From assembly GCA_945910005.1 (NCBI GenBank), contig OX246740.1:60462646-60526645 (forward strand): a stretch of 64,000 nucleotides of DNA, given 5' to 3'. Source of the DNA: Isoperla grammatica. Lineage: Eukaryota; Arthropoda; Insecta; Plecoptera; Perlodidae. Positions 48,371 to 58,964 of the stretch are shown piece after piece. The notes under the pieces were generated by a model. It saw only the letters and a program-made list of their open reading frames with translations, made no database searches and was not told the DNA's origin. How positions within the stretch are numbered: position 1 is the first letter of the stretch; each line of letters begins with the position of its first letter. The position numbers and the translations under genes are program-made.

Positions 48371-48772
48371 ATGGGATGCTGGAGTAAAGAGCTCATCACT
48401 GCTTTAACTAAAATATACCAGGATCATTCATGTTTACGGAAAGTGAAAAGTAAGGATTACTCCAATCGTAATCTTCGTGTATTCCCACACGCAAATCGCG
48501 AGTTTGTAGCCAAAAAATATTCAAAGTCTCCGCGGCTCTTTCCGAAAGTGGTAGATAGCAAGCGGAGTGGTAGCTCCCAAGAAGACGTTTACTACCCAAC
48601 GCTGTGGTACTTCGATTTGCTTCTTTTTACGAAAGACCCAGGCGCGTGGTCAAAACTTTTGGAAATTGCAACACTCCACACGCCACGCAATCGTGTAGTA
48701 AAGACGAAGGGATTGGCTTTTACATGCACACTCTTGAACGCACGCTTTCGTTTCTCTGCGGAGCGTGCGTGA
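48371..48772 (+). pseudogene. MADF (Adf-1/Myb-SANT-like) domain coding segment, frame-disrupted
   Basis: The frame begins MGCWSKELITALTKIY and continues VKSKDYSNRNLR, which matches the first half of a MADF domain. Near 48553-48638 it reads VDSKRSGSSQEDVYYPTLWY then FDLLLFTKD, the characteristic end of that domain in many invertebrate proteins. Between them the displayed frame (KKYSKSPRLFPK) looks wrong. The alternative frame over about 48515-48550 reads NIQSLRGSFRK, the expected middle of the domain. This points to two compensating frameshifts, one at the A-run near 48513 and one near 48548, or to sequence errors. The spacing is also shorter than usual. MADF domains bind DNA and occur in transcription factors and in transposon-derived proteins. 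Past about 48640 the frame has no recognisable domain and runs into a tandem repeat. Probably a decayed or transposon-related copy; a host exon with errors is possible. Confidence 0.6.
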
Positions 48773-49055
48773 CACCACACTTGCGCAGCGCTCCAACCCA
48801 CGGTTTTGCGCGCGGGCTCTCCTTCGCGCAAGAGCGCCACACGCAAGCGTGCGCGTAAAGTGTGGTGCAGTGTTTGACACCACACTCTTGCGCGGCGCTC
48901 CAACCCACGGCTTTGCGCGCGGGCTCTCCTTCGCGCAAGAGCGCCACACGCAAGCGTGCGCGTAAAGTGTGGTGCAGTGCGTGACACCACACTTGCGCGG
49001 CGCTCCAACCCACGGCTTTGCGCGCGGGCTCTCCTTTGCGCAAGAGCGTACGTGG
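48768..49055. repeat. GC-rich 105-107-bp tandem repeat, about 2.7 copies
   Basis: GACACCACAC recurs at 48771, 48876 and 48983. Units contain GCGCTCCAACCCACGG, GCGCGCGGGCTCTCC and GCAAGAGCG. CpG density is high compared with the AT-rich surroundings. Overlapping open frames on both strands are repeat translation. Confidence 0.9.
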
Positions 49056-49175
49056 AAAGCCCACTATTGAAGAGGTCAGAGATTATGTAAAACTCGGGTG
49101 TCTGCGGCGTTGCTCAAACAACATAAAACAAGTTGATGTTTATTGCCACCTGCAGATCAACTCACTGCTAGTGAG

Positions 49176-49206
49176 CCAATCAGTAAGCCAATCAGCAAGC
49201 CAATCA
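49176..49206 (+). promoter_or_regulatory. Three CCAATCA boxes at 12-bp spacing
   Basis: AGCCAATCA occurs with CCAATCA starting at 49176, 49188 and 49200, followed by a GCGCGC stretch. Tandem CCAAT boxes are the known binding site of NF-Y and are typical of several animal promoters. No coding exon was identified downstream, so it could equally be a 12-bp minisatellite that happens to contain the motif. Confidence 0.4.
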
Positions 49207-49544
49207 GAGCGCGCGCACGAGAATGGGATTCTTCCGCCTCTTCGTAACTAATTAACAATATATCAAAATAATATATTCTTAACATTTACCGCGTTAGTCG
49301 TAAAATGTACACAAAACACATTTGGGTTTCAAACGAAGATAAAGTCGGGTCCTTTCTCGCACGTGGGGCACGTGGCATGCTTCGGCTTTACCTCGGCAAT
49401 CTCCGGTTCGAGTCGTATCCACTTGCCGTGGCAGTGCGGCGCCGACAGGGCTGTCCAACGTGTGACGCGGTCCTCGACTCCGTGGCCAGGGCAGCGATAG
49501 CCAAGAGTCTTGCGTAGCGCCTGGGTCTCACATCGCACGCACAC

Positions 49545-50672
49545 TTGCTCTCCGTCACGCAGGGCAGAGAACCCAGACTCCTTGCGGCAAGCCTTGGAAG
49601 CTTTCAGCACCTCGAACCGCACGCAGTACCTACAACAAGGGGAGGGGCTTAGCTTGGACATCTCTCCGTCACGCAGGGCAGAGAACCCAGACTCCTTGCG
49701 GCAAGCCTTGGAAGCTTTCAGCACCTCGAACCGCACGCAGTACCTACAACAAGGGGAGGGACTTAGCTTGGACATCTCTCCGTCACGCAGGGCAGAGAAC
49801 CCAACCTCCTTGCGGCAAGCCTTGGAAGCTTTCAGCACCTCGAACCGCACGCAGTACCTACAACAAGGGGCGGGGCTTAGCTTGGACATCTCTCCGTCAC
49901 GCAGGGCAGAGAACCCAGACTCCTTGCGGCAAGCCTTGGAAGCTTTCAGCACCTCGAACCGCACGCAGTACCTACAACAAGGGGAGGGGCTTAGCTTGGA
50001 CATCTGTCCGTCACGCAGGGCAGAGAACCCAGACTCCTTGCGGCAAGCCTTGGAAGCTTTCAGCACCTCGAACCGCACGCAGTACCTACAACAAGGGGAG
50101 GGACTTAGCTTGGACATCTCTCCGTCACGCAGGGCAGAGAACCCAGACTCCTTGCGGCAAGCCTTGGAAGCTTTCAGCACCTCGAACCGCACGCAGTACC
50201 TACAACAAGGGGAGGGACTTAGCTTGGACATCTCTCCGTCACGCAGGGCAGAGAACCCAGACTCCTTGCGGCAAGCCTTGGAAGCTTTCAGCACCTCGAA
50301 CCGCACGCAGTACCTACAACAACGGGAGGGACTTAGCTTGGACATCTCTCCGTCACGCAGGGCAGAGAACCCAGACTCCTTGCGGCAAGCCTTGGAAGCT
50401 TTCAGCACCTCGAACCGCACGCAGTACCTACAACAAGGGGAGGGACTTAGCTTGGACATCTCTCCGTCACGCAGAGCAGAGAACCCAGACTCCTTGCGGC
50501 AAGCCTTGGAAGCTTTCAGCACCTCGAACCGCACGCAGTACCTACAACAAGGGGAGGGACTTAGCTTGGACATCTCTCCGTCACGCAGAGCAGAGAACCC
50601 AGACTCCTTGCGGCAAGCCTTGGAAGCTTTCAGCACCTCGAACCGCACGCAGTACCTACAACAAGGGGACGG
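49545..50672. repeat. 114-bp tandem array, about 10 copies, open on both strands
   Basis: CTCTCCG phase points at 49548, 49662 and 49776 give a 114-bp period (38 codons). The stop-free unit makes a 389-codon plus frame and a 453-codon minus frame (49329-50690). The minus frame encodes a 38-residue repeat with CCRYC and a further Cys (KACRKE). It then runs into non-repeated sequence at 49329-49545 with CVRCET, YRCPGHG and ATCPTCEKGP. Unit variants cause both silent changes (AGC/AGT, GCC/GCT) and replacement changes (E to Q, P to R) in that frame, so they neither prove nor exclude coding. Confidence 0.93.
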
Positions 50673-51009
50673 GGCTTGATTTGTGAACATTTAAAATTCA
50701 GTATGTCAAAAGGGTTGTAAAATGAAGTCAAATTAACAGCTGAAAAGAAGACACAGGTACAACCAAGTATTATGTGGTTTCAATTAAGATGAAAAACAAT
50801 CGAAATTTGGATGTACATTTCAAAGAGTATTTGCTATCAACTATTCCCAGTATGATACATATTGAACGGTGCCTATGCTTGTGGTTGTGGTTGTGTGTGA
50901 TACGAGTAGGTCTACGAGGCTACGACGTAAACCAGAAAGTCCAGTTTTTGGTGGAGGTGCCGAGTCCGACCGTAGACGCGGCTTTCAGCGCTCACATCCG
51001 GGAGGCACT

Positions 51010-51895
51010 GCCTATATGCCTATGCCTATGCCTATGCCTATGCCTGTGCCTGTGTCTATGCCTATGCCTATGCCTATGCCTATGCCTATCCTATGCCTAT
51101 GCCTATGCCTATGCCTGTGCCTGTGTCTATGCCTATGCCTATGCCTATGCCTATGCCTATCCTATGCCTATGCCTATCCTATGCCTATCCTATGCCTATG
51201 CCTATGCCTATGCCTATGCCTATCCTATGCCTATGCCTATCCTATGCCTATGCCTATATGCCTATGCCTATGCCTATGCCTGTGCCTGTGTCTATGCCTA
51301 TGCCTATGCCTATCCTATGCCTATGCCTATCCTATGCCTATGCCTATCCTATGCCTATCCTATGCCTATGCCTATGCCTATGCCTATGCCTATCCTATGC
51401 CTATGCCTATCCTATGCCTATGCCTATGCCTATCCTATGCCTATGCCTATATGCCTATGCCTATGCCTATGCCTATGCCTATGCCTATGCCTATCCTATG
51501 CCTATGCCTATCCTATGCCTATGCCTATATGCCTATGCCTATGCCTATGCCTATCCTATGCCTATGCCTATCCTATGCCTATGCCTATGCCTATGCCTAT
51601 GCCTATCCTATGCCTATGCCTATCCTATGCCTATGCCTATGCCTGTGCCTATGCCTATGCCTATGCCTATGCCTATGCCTATGCCTATGCCTATCCTATG
51701 CCTATGCCTATGCCTATGCCTATGCCTATGCCTATGCCTATCCTATGCCTATGCCTATATGCCTATGCCTATGCCTATGCCTATGCCTATGCCTATCCTA
51801 TGCCTATGCCTATATGCCTATGCCTATCCTATGCCTATGCCTATCCTATGCCTATGCCTATGCCTGCCTATGCCTATGCCTATGCCTATGCCTGT
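51010..51895. repeat. CCTATG hexamer array, about 890 bp
   Basis: Almost pure CCTATG repeats, with periodic 5-base truncations (CCTAT followed by CCTATG), occasional CCTGTG and TATATG variants, and a clean end at TGCACAACGCG. All three plus frames are open, giving Ala-Tyr, Cys-Leu and Met-Pro runs; none is a gene. The hexamer is not a known telomere repeat. Confidence 0.95.
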
Positions 51896-54800
51896 GCACA
51901 ACGCGACGACAGTGAAGGTCTCTCGGTATGTTTGGCATTTTAAAAACTTCTATTTTGGTATTTAGTGACACTTGAAATTGTATACCATTGTCTGAGTGCA
52001 TTGAAGGATGTTGTTGTAGTGATTGCAGTCTAGTGGCTACTGGTTTGCCTTTCTACGGTTTACTATCTTGGGCTCTCAACAGCGACACTGGGTTGTTCTG
52101 ACCAATCCCTACACACCTTACTGGACGGGGGAATATTTCGGCGAGACGGGATTGCAAATTAAACAGTCAGTCGAATTTAATTTAATGAATATTTGAACAC
52201 ACATTTTTATTTCGGAATAAAATTGCCAGTATAGAAACTACAAGCACAAGAAGAACAAGAAAAAAGCAACAAGAAGTACAAGCAGATCACTGAACGATTA
52301 CAAGCATTGCAGAACGCTACATTAAGACAAGCGAGATCCATAAACCTAAAGATCAGATTGTCTTTTACATTAATTATTAACCTTGTATTAGTATACAATA
52401 CGTGTTATCTGAAGATTATCGATTTAAATTTGTCTTCTACAATTGGACGACACAATATGTTATAGTTCCGATCAAAGAATATAGAGGTCGGTCAGGCGCG
52501 GTTCCTGTCATGTTATGATAGTCCTCCGTGTGTCTGCAGGACTGTGCTGGTTAGACTCGGTCACCATTGTAGTGTCACAGACACACTTGCTGGTCCCTAG
52601 GACGACATGTTTGAACCAAAGACATCGGAATAGTAGTAGTATAGTATATCTTTTGTTTGAACGTTACTGTACTCAATGATGATAAAACATCACCTCTCAT
52701 TGGCTGGGGTAAGAATTTTAAAGCTAACGTTGCTACCGTTTTAAAACGAAGGAAAGTGTGGGAGCGCTATAATGCCTTTGGCTTGATTTGATTTTGTTAA
52801 ACCTTAAAGCTTACATAAGTGTGTAAACCGAGCTTAAAAGAAACGTCTTGCACATAAACCAACTTTATGACTTTGAAATATCCTGTTCTTCCTCTGTTTT
52901 AAAGCCGCTTTAAAACAATATACACGAACCGTTTTAGAATGAAATGAAAACATAAATATCCGTGGACTGTAATTGAATACTTTTTACAATAGCACTCCGA
53001 TATTTTCGGAGATTGCTTGTTGGTAATATTTTAGTCCCAATGAGCTTCAAACGTTTTATTACCCAGCAGAGACAAAACACAGGGAGACAAAGAGCTTGTT
53101 GCGCGCAAGGAAGACACTCCACTTTACACAGCGAGACATTACATAAACGTTACATGAATATTTTAATGACAAACTCAGTTTTCATAAAACTGAAGTGCCT
53201 CAAAGGAAATCTGTTTGGAACGACGGCTTTCAAAGTTCTGTTTTGTTTTACTAAATTTAAAGGGCCAGTCTCGTTGGGTCTGCTTGATCACAAGACACAG
53301 ACGATTGGTTCAACACATTGGAATAATTATGAAGGAACTTACCGAAATCCGAATAGATTAGTTCGTCCATGCATTCGACATCGGGAACAACATAATTAAA
53401 CAGGGTCTGCATGCAACTGAAATAATTAAATAAACAGATAAATAATATGATTCGTGAAAAATGCACGAAGGCTGTATATTGAGTGTCAATAAATCAATTA
53501 AAATTAAAGTAACTCCCAGGGTTACAATGTATCTACCAAGACAGTGAATACAACAATACACCCTTTAACAATACGGTTTTAATAAGATAATTATCACGGT
53601 GATGGAAACTGGACAGTGATAAAGGAATGCATCCAAGGGATGGGACGGAGGTATGGACGAAGAAAACGCAAACCGGCGTGGTTCAATCGCTTCGAGTCAA
53701 ACCGATTTGAAAGCCTTGGTAAACGCATCGAATTTGGGCCAAGTCGGTTTGATGAGATGAACAGATCAGAATTGTGTGATAGGAATGCCCGACAATATGC
53801 GTATACAGGTGCCTAGAGACTTTATACAAGACTTTACAGTTTATTAATTTTAAAGAAAATTTTAGATGCAAAAACAAACAAAACAGCGCATGAAAACTTA
53901 ATATCGTGAAGGCTAATACGCTGTGCTTAGGCTAATATGTAAAAACCACTTTTATTTGTTGCATAATGACAAAAAAGCCTTACTTCTAAATATTTGGTCG
54001 TGTCGTTGAAAACTTGGAACGTATGCGGCGCAAGAAAGTTCATGCATGTCCCTGATAAGTGATAATAATCTCTGAAAGAAAAGCAGAGTTGGGAATGCCG
54101 TCGAGATAGAACGTGTCACCCAAGCAGAAATTTCGAGGAATTAAAAGCGTTTACTTGTTCTATCCAAAAGTGAGTAGAATTAGAAACGTTTATAATAGGG
54201 TTTTAAAACACAAACAAAGTAATAATCAATCAATTCGATGAAAGTAAAGCGTCGCTCACTACCAAGAAAGTTGAAACACCGTGCAGCACTGGGACAGTTC
54301 ATATACGTAACGCACGATTAGGTTGTATGTCTTTATTCAGCCAATCACCGCGAGCCACCGAGTCCCGTTATCTACCGATGTCGGATATACCAATGTTGTA
54401 CTTGTATATTATATACTTTACTACCTACATATTGCGATAAATTAATTGGACTGAGATTGGACGCATTCTCAGCTATATGCCCCGGTAGCTAATAATTACC
54501 AGTATAATAATAAGGACGCATATAACAAAATTTCTACCCAGGGGATTTCTTTTAACTGGTCGTGAACGATGATTTTCCGTACGTTGCGTCGTTTCTAACG
54601 TATTCTAAAGAGTTGCGCGACGACCTGCTCAGCCTGCAACGCGATGCCCGGATTGAGACTCATGTTTCCCTTTGAAGCGCCACAGTCAATGAGCCAACGA
54701 TGTCTCTGGGTCTAGAGCTGTCACAGCATCGACTCGATAAACTTCTCTTTGGCTCCACAAAACGGACAGACGTTACCTCGAAAACATATCACGCCGTGTT

Positions 54801-55092
54801 TTTCGTTTGGTCCAATAACATTTGATCCCTTCTCGTCACCCGGAAACCTTTTCGTCAAGTCTTGCGGAAATAATGTCGAATGGAAAGGGGATGTTATTCA
54901 TCACGAGGGCGTGTGATGCTAACAACTCAGTCTAGTGCGAACGAACGATGATAGAATCGACAACATCTGAAACACGTACCCGTTCGAGCGTGATGGAACG
55001 ACAACGGATGAAACAACGGCTCCCCTAGCGGCGACCTGTTGCAAACCGAATACGGACATCGTTATGACGAGACTGACACTTTACCTCCGTTG

Positions 55093-55100
55093 TGACGTCA
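55093..55100. promoter_or_regulatory. CRE/ATF-type palindrome TGACGTCA
   Basis: TGACGTCA followed by TAAAA. An identical 13-base string occurs 340 bp downstream. The octamer is the CREB/ATF consensus; use here is unproven. Confidence 0.3.
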
Positions 55101-55432
55101 TAAAACAAAACACGTCAGACCGTTTCAACTAAATAATGTAATCCATCCAAAGGTTCTATCACATCAACCATATCGATTTTTTAAGAAGAGTGGAAACAAT
55201 AATTTGGAAACCCATGGCGCGGCGATATGAAATGATGACGTACGCCGATGTATGGGAAATAGCCTCGAGGTCATTACGTAAGGGTGCATTGCAGCGCCTC
55301 GTGTATAACCAATGAATGGTCTCTATCCACATTAGCTCGCTTCCATGTGAAATGAAAAGGTCCCTACGAGAGTGGGAGGAGGGGTCACGAAGTCTTCCAT
55401 TAGTAGCAGAGTTATTTATTTAGTCCCCGTGA

Positions 55433-55440
55433 TGACGTCA
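55433..55440. promoter_or_regulatory. CRE/ATF-type palindrome TGACGTCA
   Basis: Second TGACGTCATAAAA in a relatively CpG-containing stretch. No transcription start or exon could be identified nearby. Confidence 0.3.
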
Positions 55441-55784
55441 TAAAAAGCAACGACGCAAGCCGAGAGCCACCGAACGCCATGTTTGTTTAACCTTTCCCGA
55501 GTTTCAATTCGAAAACTACAAAAACCTCGTTCATAATATGACGAATATTTAAAACAAGACAAATACAACCAACGTCGACTGACTCGATGGGACTGCAAAC
55601 AGCCTCGCTAGTATCACAATGGGGTAGTCAATTTTGTGTGGCAATATACTGTATTATATATTTTACAGATCTTTGGTCTGGAATAAATATTTAAGAATAA
55701 TAATTGGGATGTGACCAATAGCGTACACGCAAGTACTTCCCACACTGCCATGAGTCAATACTGGCCCATACTATATCAGTGTAT

Positions 55785-55785
<1 letters not shown>

Positions 55786-55836
<51 letters not shown>

Positions 55837-55837
55837 A
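55786..55837. repeat. AAAT microsatellite abutting the gap
   Basis: Thirteen AAAT units run directly into the run of N, so the assembly probably broke in this repeat and its true length is unknown. Confidence 0.95.
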
Positions 55838-56037
55838 NNNNNNNNNNNNNNNNNNNNNNNNNNNNNNNNNNNNNNNNNNNNNNNNNNNNNNNNNNNNNNN
55901 NNNNNNNNNNNNNNNNNNNNNNNNNNNNNNNNNNNNNNNNNNNNNNNNNNNNNNNNNNNNNNNNNNNNNNNNNNNNNNNNNNNNNNNNNNNNNNNNNNNN
56001 NNNNNNNNNNNNNNNNNNNNNNNNNNNNNNNNNNNNN
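55838..56037. other. Assembly gap (200 N)
   Basis: Exactly 200 undetermined bases, likely a placeholder size. Apparent frames across it are artefacts. Confidence 0.99.
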
Positions 56038-57000
56038 TAGTCTATGTGACAGAGAGATGTCCACTCCACGTGGACTGAAAGTGACCACAAATCAGAATGC
56101 GAGTTTGGGACTATTCTCCAATAGGAAGGCTTTCACACTAATAGGCGGAGCTTTTATAAAACTATATTTGCAACAGGTTGTTTAGTGATGTATTGTGTTG
56201 TACTACTCTACTACCCTTGAAACTTGCACAGAGAATAGAAATATTAAACTCCCTATGGTCTCTGGCGCGAAAGAGGATAGAGATGGAAACACGTTCGATT
56301 TCGACCCAAACTCGGCTTCGGTCACCACTTTCTCTGTGCCCGAGGAGGCTGCATTTAGCGACGTGTAAAGTGTGGGATTCATAGCTGCAGGTAGTGTTGA
56401 CTAGACCCCATAAGATTAGCTAGAGCAGTCCCGGCTCATCAGGCTTGAGCCCGGAGAGCGCGAACTACTGTTCAAACTAAAACATTTGGCTTCACAAACG
56501 TAATAGGAACATTTTCAACATTTTAAAACATTTTATAAATTACAAAAAAGTAGGTATTGAAGCAACGTATTATTGGCCAGGCTAATTTATTTATAATAAT
56601 GTAATGGTTACCAATAATTAATAGGTGGGGCACGTGACCGTGTGCCCTTACAGTAGAGCCGCCCCTGGACGTATGTATTATGACATGACTACTACAAGGT
56701 TTGATTATTACAGAAACACTCTTGGATCGAACTATTTGAGTGACAACTATAAATCATATTTAAAGCCCCAATAACCCACTTAGCGTACGGATGGCTTCTC
56801 ACTATCGGGATTTAGTTTTCATTCATTTATTCGAACATGAATGTTTGTCAGGGTCAGGGTGTCAGACGAGACAATGGAAAGATGTTATGAAAACTTATGC
56901 TTTCTTTACTACAAACGTTGACAAGTTTCCGGGGTATCGTATTGACAGGAGAAACAAGAAGATGTTTGTCAGATCTCTGTGCTACGCCTCCTCAACGATT

Positions 57001-57057
57001 GCCAAGTGGCGTGTCAAGTGCCAAGTGGCGTGTCAAGTGCCAAGTGGAGTGTTCAAG
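57001..57057. repeat. 19-bp tandem repeat, three copies
   Basis: GCCAAGTGGCGTGTCAAGT starts at 57001, 57020 and 57039; the third copy has GGAGTGTTCAAGT. Confidence 0.92.
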
Positions 57058-58697
57058 TTAAGTGTATGTCTGTCTGTCTGCCCGGACGCAAGAGCGCTTT
57101 CACTAAGCGACTGCATGCTCCGTATTTTAACGACGGGTTTTGATAGCGTCGAGCCGGAAGCTGCCGTTAGAACCAGGGTTCTAATTGCGCATTGTTTGTG
57201 CGCATTGCCATCTTAGACGAGGTACTAAAGCCATGTTATTGCCTTGGTAACGGCTGCCTTAAGACTTTATTATTTATTGCACTATAGGTATGGGTCCGTG
57301 CAGTATCTGGGAGTATGTATGTGTAAGTAGCATGGCTCGCATTATGGGGAACTTGTTGACTGGTTCTCTCGCGTCTCCCGTTCCTATCTAAATTGGTCGT
57401 ATTGGATTTTTCATAAGCGCTACCGCCTGTCCCAGAGAACATACAAGAAGCACACGCACATTCAAAGAAACTGATAAGTTTCCTCTTTGAAATGATATAA
57501 AACACTTTTATTAATCTCAAGTATGTATAAGGGTATAAATTAGTTCAGAGTTGAAGTGAACGTTGCTTGTACAGTGCAGTGTTGACAAATGTTAAGGAAA
57601 AAACCGTAACTATATTTGTATAGCCTACGCTTGTGAAAACTGAAAACAATGTGGCAACCGCGCTCGCTCGACAGCCGCGGAGTCCGCCTAATTTGGTGGT
57701 ATTGTCGACACATTCACCCACATATCTCGTACTCATTTAAATGTGGGCAAAGTTCAACAACCAACTGATACGTGATATTGAGCAGTATAAACTGTCACGT
57801 ATTGAGATGTAATTTGTTTTGATAAATTTTGTGTGTATCAAAAGATACTGCGAGCTACATGCTATATGAGCTCAGAGATCAGAAAGAACCATTTTGCTTC
57901 CCGCCTTCTCTATGCAAGTAGGCTCATTCGTGAGTGATGTGCGCTACATTTTCATTCGCTGAAAGAATTTCTTATCTAACTAACAACCACGCTGACTTAG
58001 CTTAGATAATGGTTTAGAAATATCTCCATGCCACGTATATCCAGAGAGGTGTGGTAAGAAATTAAAATATCTCGAGGGTTTCTTTTGCTTGCGTTTGACA
58101 ACCACGTTATTTTCGAACCCCCCCCCCCCCTCATCCTTTCGCCCCGCGCTCACCATCAGTCTTCTAATAAATGGAACCAAATTTATGTATTTACATGTAT
58201 TTCGAGTTCCATTCGATACAAGTTTCTTTCACGAGGCAACAGAAAACCCTAGAGAGGCGATGAAAACAGCTGCGCGTGGATATTTTAAGAGATGACTTTT
58301 AAGTTTTAACCATCAAAGCTAAGAGACTCCGTCGGTTCGAGAACCACACGACAATAACCTTGCTTGCGTGTATCGATATCACGCACAACCCGACACTCGT
58401 CACAGTGGCGGAACCGCGCAGGGGGAGGCACATTAGAGGGGGGGGGGGGGGGGGGACACACATTGGAGAAAGTATTTAGCAGACTACTTTAGCACCAACA
58501 CCTGCCTCCACCAACAAGGTACAAACCATATAATTGTTTTGAGTTAACTTACCCCATTGTAACGCACGGGTTAACTGAGTTGAATTCGCCGGCATACTGT
58601 CGAAAACATGTCCACTACAACATTCAAATCGAGAGATTTTGCCAGGGTATGTTCTATTCACATGACAGCAAAGTTCGAGAGTCTTGTGCTACCCATA

Positions 58698-58964
58698 CTA
58701 TTTCTCAGATACGTTTTCACGGATGTATTGTTCTATTGTAGTAGCAATATAACCACGTTGTTCTACGTGTTCCCTCACTTGTTCATTCACTTCATTAGTA
58801 TTTACAATAACTTGCGAACGAGGCACACTGGAGGGAGACAGTCGCAAGTTGATAACAGGCACTAATCGCACTATACTTAACGAATTGTTAGTTTTAGATT
58901 TTTTGCTATTGATATTTTTTAATAGTTCTGCAATAGAGCCTGCAGGGCGTTTATTTGATGACAT
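58698..58964 (-). CDS. Small unassigned open frame (88 codons)
   Basis: From an ATG at 58964 in an A-rich context (GGAAAATGTC) the minus strand reads MSSNKRPAGSIAELLKNINS, then a Lys/Ser/Asn-rich stretch, then a Glu-rich C-terminus ending at 58698. The basic, low-complexity start looks more protein-like than most frames here. The frame is open further upstream, to 59321, but that part is unlike a folded protein. A pyrimidine-rich stretch followed by AG (CTCCCTCCAG) lies inside the frame and could be a splice acceptor. I do not recognise the family, and it may be noncoding. Confidence 0.2.
   Translation of the reverse strand: MSSNKRPAGSIAELLKNINSKKSKTNNSLSIVRLVPVINLRLSPSSVPRSQVIVNTNEVNEQVREHVEQRGYIATTIEQYIRENVSEK

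Larger units (their letters stand above)
51896..55785. other. Unique region, no gene recognised
   Basis: AT-rich to about 54500, then more CpG-containing to about 55600. Short frames only; the longest (128 codons, plus, 53013-53399) matches nothing I know. A 9-bp inverted repeat (GTGTGTCTG...CAGACACAC) lies near 52530-52590. Two TGACGTCATAAAA sites lie at 55093 and 55433. Confidence 0.5.

Noticed and set aside
48604..49064. Overlapping frames on both strands with Arg/Ala-rich peptides
   Set aside because: They translate the GC-rich 105-bp repeat and have no recognisable domain.
51010..51895. Interstitial telomere repeat
   Set aside because: The hexamer CCTATG/CATAGG is not a known telomere motif (TTAGGG, TTAGG), and units are irregular.
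50774..51965. Frames with Met-Pro, Cys-Leu and Ala-Tyr runs
   Set aside because: Translation of a CCTATG hexamer array in three frames.
55771..56090. Frames crossing the run of N
   Set aside because: Unknown residues and microsatellite sequence only.
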